From Tieghemiomyces parasiticus (lineage: Eukaryota > Kickxellomycota > Dimargaritomycetes > Dimargaritales > Dimargaritaceae): a stretch of 34,596 nucleotides of DNA. Position 1 is the stretch's first letter. Every line of letters starts with the position of its first letter. This document shows positions 31,614 to 34,596 of the stretch, piece after piece. Both the position numbers and the translations under genes were made by a program. The notes under the pieces were generated by a model, which saw only the letters and a list, made by a program, of their open reading frames with translations, was not told the origin of the DNA and did no database searches. The stretch is from NCBI GenBank assembly GCA_027575765.1, contig JANBPT010000466.1:1-34596 (forward strand). Direction: 5' to 3'.

Positions 31614-31919
31614 CCAATGGGCCAGCCAGGAGGCCCCCGCCCTTCTGCAGAGAACTCCAACAGTACAACAGAGAGATCGCCCGCAAACACGCATAACAAG
31701 TGCAAGGCCACCCGACCGCCCCAGCAAGTCCAACGGATGGTATCGCGTCACCCCGGCCCCAAGAATACTTATAGCAAGCAAGGCGCCCATAACAGCCTGA
31801 TCGCACTAAGTGTGCAACTAATAAACGTTTCATTTCTCATTCTGGCCCACTCGCCATTTGGACCCCTCTCGGCCGTTTTCCCTACTTGTCCCCTCCCTTG
31901 GGACGCACACCCCGTCACA
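31609..31919 (+). repeat. 3' LTR (311 bp)
   Basis: Same length as the 5' LTR, with 10 substitutions, all transitions in CpG/TpG/CpA contexts. The pol stop codon TAA occupies its third to fifth bases. A weak purine tract (AGGGCAAAATA) precedes it. Confidence 0.92.
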
Positions 31920-32293
31920 CTATGAGTATGGAACATTGAGAAACCATGTTGGTTGGACCATCCCTCTAATTTACACAACCATGTGGTGTTGATCAATAAA
32001 ATGGGAGAATACATTGGTTGTATCGGCTGTCTCTATGGCCTTGTCTCATCCAGTTGAAGTCCACCGCTGGATAAGAGAGAGAGAAAGGGGGGGGGAGCTC
32101 CGCCTCATTTTCTCCAAATTCCCAACCTGCGGCTTGACAGTCGCATATAAAAAGTCCGGCAGTTGGCCCTTTGGCTGAAACTACCATCTCACCATTTCAA
32201 GCCTGACTTGTTCTGTCTCACTCCACTTACATATCAATTCCAGCTCCACTACATTTAGCCCCTCCTACTTCATTTGCATTCATTTCCACCACC
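31920..32293. promoter_or_regulatory. Promoter region and leader of the second small secreted protein gene
   Basis: Contains a GA-rich then G8 run (32073-32096) and a TATA box, TATAAAAA at about 32146-32153, 148 bp before the ATG. The left end borders the Gypsy 3' LTR, so the element lies about 375 bp upstream of the gene. The leader is C/T-rich, with TCCACCACCATGA at the start. Confidence 0.55.
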
Positions 32294-32494
32294 ATGAAGC
32301 TGTTCACTTTTTCACTCATTGCGGCCACCATGATACTCCTTTTCTCCGCCCCAGCCGTCCTTGCATGCCCGCAGCCAGCAGGTGTTGTGGATCACGTACG
32401 CGGAGCTTTTACACAAGGTGTCAACAGACTTAAGAATAGGATGACTGGTACAAAGCCGCCTCCTACAAAGGCCCGCTGTATTGGCGGAAATTAA
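32294..32494 (+). CDS. Small secreted protein (66 aa) with V-x-G-A-F motif
   Basis: An intronless frame with ATG in strong context (ccaccaccATGA). Residues 1-24 form a signal peptide (LFTFSLIAATMILLF core, cleavage likely after VLA, before CPQPAG). The mature peptide of about 42 residues has a basic amphipathic stretch, 35-50 (VRGAFTQGVNRLKNRM), a Pro/Lys tail and two cysteines (Cys25 and Cys62) that could pair. The motif V-x-G-A-F-x4-N-x-L-K is shared without gaps with the secreted protein at 10127-10393, although the rest is not alignable. AATAAA occurs at 32585-32590. No known family recognised; function unknown. Confidence 0.72.
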   Translation: MKLFTFSLIAATMILLFSAPAVLACPQPAGVVDHVRGAFTQGVNRLKNRMTGTKPPPTKARCIGGN

Positions 32495-32584
32495 TGAGGC
32501 TTGTGCAACCCAATGGCAACCTTTGCTCTAATGGTGTTGTACTCTGCTTTATTACCCTTCCAGGAACTCATACTTCAGCTCGTC

Positions 32585-32590
32585 AATAAA
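32585..32590 (+). terminator. Polyadenylation signal (AATAAA) of the second secreted-protein gene
   Basis: AATAAA lies 91 bp after the stop codon, the only such hexamer in the immediate 3' region. Confidence 0.5.
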
Positions 32591-33468
32591 GTGAACAATT
32601 GTTCCTCAGCCTGTGACTACTTCAGATGCATACAAATGGGCAGTCACTAACTGAAAGCGTAAATGGGCTAGTAGGGGATTATTATTATGGGTACTATGGA
32701 CGTTTGGTCTGCTTCCTATTGAACAATGCCTACATTGTTTGATGTCCCTTAGGACGTTGATAAGTGTAGTATAGGTCGCAACTATGAAAAAAATCTTAGT
32801 TTTTGATCTATTCTCATTTTAGCAACGTTTTTGAGAGCCCCCCCACTGGGGTTTGTGGCATTAAAAAGCACGGGGGAAATTTGAAGTCTACTATTAATGA
32901 AGTCCACTACGCCTCTCAAATAAATCAGGCATAAACTTTGGCTACTTGAAAAGTAAGGTACCAGGACCATGAGGTCTGAAAAAACCCAACAAAAATTCAA
33001 TTCAACTGCTGTGGTTCTCATAAATAGGGTTTGGCACCCAATGGGCAAGTAGACAGGCAGGGTGGTTTTACTGGAGAGGCGGAAGGCCGCCCAGAGGTAG
33101 GGGGTGCTACGCACTGTCAGACAAATATAAAAAGATAGTGATAAAATGGAGCAGGAATCAGGGAGGAGGGCTGGAGCCCGAGTTGATATTATTTGCCGGC
33201 CAATTACCATGTCATGGGCTGGTGGAGTTAGGGCGTGTGTCCAATGGTGGCATGGAAAAGACTATAACCTCTGGTAGCTCGGAAGTTTTGCAGTATAGTA
33301 CACTCACTGTGTGATGGTTGGTGGCCTGATTTATGGGTGTCACAGGTTATAACAATTGTGGCCTGTCCAGGTGCCAATACTAATGGAGGTAGGTGGAAGA
33401 TTGGAGAAAAGTATGGACCAACCAGAGTGTTATTTAGTTTTTATGCGTTATTAACTATATATTCCCCC
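32591..33468. other. AT-richer unassigned region
   Basis: A 142-codon minus-strand frame (32782-33210) has no ATG context or domain that I can support, and ORFs of this length can arise by chance at this base composition. No RNA gene was recognised. Confidence 0.35.
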
Positions 33469-33758
33469 TGTTGGTATCCAAATGCCGACACCCCACAGAG
33501 CTCTGCAAGCCACCACAACGCCACACAGGAACCAACACCACCGCACCAACACCTACAATTGGCCAGGGTAACATACCCCAAGCCTTCATGGCTAACTATT
33601 GAGACCCTAGCAAAGAACCAATTGCCACACACTTCTAGGGTATATATAAGCCTATCAACCTAACTACTAATATTCTTTATCCTATACTTTCTTCACCTTG
33701 CTTACGTTTGCAACAAACTGCCCCTCAGAGTCTCACCTACCACACCCCCAAAAATTCA
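33469..33758 (+). repeat. Candidate LTR of another (copia-like) retrotransposon
   Basis: The segment starts TGTTGGTATCC, holds a TATA box (GTATATATAAGC, about 33641-33652) and ends AAAATTCA. It is followed three bases later by TGGTGCTAGGCCCTGG, which loosely resembles the initiator-Met-tRNA priming site of Ty1/copia elements (TGGTATCAGAGCC). There is no second copy in the window and no pol downstream, so this is tentative. Confidence 0.25.
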
Positions 33759-34490
33759 TTGTGGTGCTAGGCCCTGGAATGAGTATTAAATCACTAGGCA
33801 GCCTAGGACTCCACAATGGCTAAGTGGTACAGGGCAATGGTCAGCACCCAGTGGCATAACAACAGAGAAATTAGTGTTATGTACATTTAGCAACAATTTA
33901 AATGGCGTGGGACTACAACAGTGTCCCAACTTATACCAGAATAGATGTAGAATATAATAAATTACTAAAACAAAACTAACTATTAAGCCCTTACTAACTA
34001 GCACAGGCTCACTATTTATACTCAGGTGTGGGAGAGGGTCTGCATCCCCCCACATAATGCTGATAACCTTAAACCTTAGTCCTGGCCTTTCCCCCAGAGG
34101 TGTACTTCCTATTGTTAACACCCCAGGGTATCAGCATGTCCACTAGATCCATTCAAAAGGCAAAGCTGGCGTCCACACCACAAAAAGGGTGAATAATAGT
34201 AAATAGTAGCTGAATTAACTAACTAGGTACCCCAAAGCAGGGTAAGGAAAAACACTCCCCAAGCTTATAGGTGCAGAAGTTTGGGACTTAAATATGATAA
34301 TAAAACGAGTCAATTCTCAATTGTTTGTTTTGGTTGTCTTTGACGTTTTGGTCTAGCAGACTGACTTTGACAACCTTCTAGTTACACTAATAATCAAAGT
34401 GTTGTGTTGGGTCAAGCCATGGGAAATTCAGCTCATTATTAGTGGGAAAAGTGGCCTGACTATAACTCCCACCTGTATTGGCTTTCCCAT
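33759..34490. other. AT-rich region without recognised genes
   Basis: Many stops in all frames; a 111-codon minus-strand frame (33786-34121) shows no family features. A palindrome CTAGGCAGCCTAG lies near 33794. Confidence 0.35.
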
Positions 34491-34596
34491 TGTGGTGATT
34501 GGGAACCATCACATCAGATTGTCTCAGGGTAAAGTCCAAGTCTACTATTTCAGAACCATAAATTCTGTGATAGTAGAATAGCCTTTTGGTTATGGT
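34491..34596 (-). repeat. 133-bp interspersed repeat, copy 4 (cut by window end)
   Basis: Starts TGTGGTGATT, as the right-hand end of copy 2, and follows the same sequence for 106 bp to the window edge with only a few substitutions. Left flank is cccat. Confidence 0.85.

Larger units (their letters stand above)
26147..31919 (+). mobile_element. Complete Ty3/Gypsy LTR retrotransposon, self-priming (Tf1-like), inactivated
   Basis: The 5.77-kb element has two 311-bp LTRs (26147-26457, 31609-31919; TG...CA ends), a priming site, gag, and a pol in the -1 frame with protease, reverse transcriptase, RNase H and integrase in that order, which is the Ty3/Gypsy order. The integrase tail has a GPY/F-like module (GPYLV, about 30925) as in chromoviruses, followed by a long Pro/Ser-rich tail with no chromodomain that I can see. 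The LTRs differ at 10 of 311 positions. The flanks (ccccc before, ctatg after) do not form a target duplication, so one end may have been exchanged by recombination. A 133-bp repeat has inserted in the RT. It is not autonomous now. Confidence 0.93.

Noticed and set aside
31130..31833. Minus-strand ORFs over the pol tail and 3' LTR
   Set aside because: They run antisense through the LTR and recur at the 5' LTR, so they are repeats of the LTR sequence.
32782..33210. 142-codon minus-strand ORF
   Set aside because: No recognisable domain or start context; kept only as a note in the region entry.
1..34596. CRISPR array or bacterial operon structure
   Set aside because: No regular short repeats with spacers; genes have spliceosomal introns and eukaryotic products.

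Overview
The window looks like nuclear DNA of a fungus, probably an early-diverging one (Zoopagomycota/Kickxellomycotina-like; this placement is inference). Genes are spaced, carry GT-AG introns of about 150-530 bp (one uncertain 62-bp case), several have TATA boxes, and their products are eukaryotic: a CUL1-type cullin, a TBC1D20/Gyp8-type Rab GAP, a GCNA/SprT-type protease with a C-terminal HMG-like box, an animal-type base-exchange phosphatidylserine synthase and a Pho8-type vacuolar alkaline phosphatase.

Layout. 1-4.2 kb is a repeat graveyard: a minus-strand Ty3/Gypsy RT-RNaseH fragment that is still fully open, two solo LTRs of related families (1084-1558, 3170-3568), and two copies of a 133-bp interspersed repeat in inverted orientation. 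4.9-23.3 kb is the gene-rich core: CUL1 (+), a 2H-phosphoesterase (ASCC1/AKAP7-like, -), a small secreted protein (-), the Rab GAP (-), GCNA/SprT (-), PS synthase (+), a possibly broken unidentified gene (-), and alkaline phosphatase (+). 24.6-25.7 kb holds a decayed mariner transposase. 26.1-31.9 kb is a complete but damaged Ty3/Gypsy element with two 311-bp LTRs. A second small secreted protein gene (+) lies at 32.3 kb, followed by AT-richer repeat-like DNA ending in a fourth 133-bp repeat copy.

Most interesting system: the Gypsy element at 26147-31919. A 14-nt stretch just inside the 5' LTR is perfectly complementary to a segment of its own LTR placed where transcription should begin, the signature of Tf1-type self-priming instead of tRNA priming. 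Gag and pol are joined by a canonical -1 slippery heptamer (GGGAAAC) two codons before the gag stop. All ten differences between its two LTRs are CpG to TpG/CpA transitions, and all five pol-frame stops outside an inserted repeat are TGA, which together suggest decay by deamination of methylated CpG. A 133-bp repeat with a perfect 5-bp target duplication sits inside its RT.

A second theme is a pair of small secreted proteins 22 kb apart that share a V-x-G-A-F-x4-N-x-L-K motif and near-identical TATA-to-ATG spacing (about 150 bp), suggesting a dispersed secreted-peptide family. The conserved genes are housekeeping functions (SCF ubiquitin ligase, ER-Golgi Rab1 control, DNA-protein crosslink repair, phospholipid synthesis, vacuolar phosphatase) and show no operon-like relationship.
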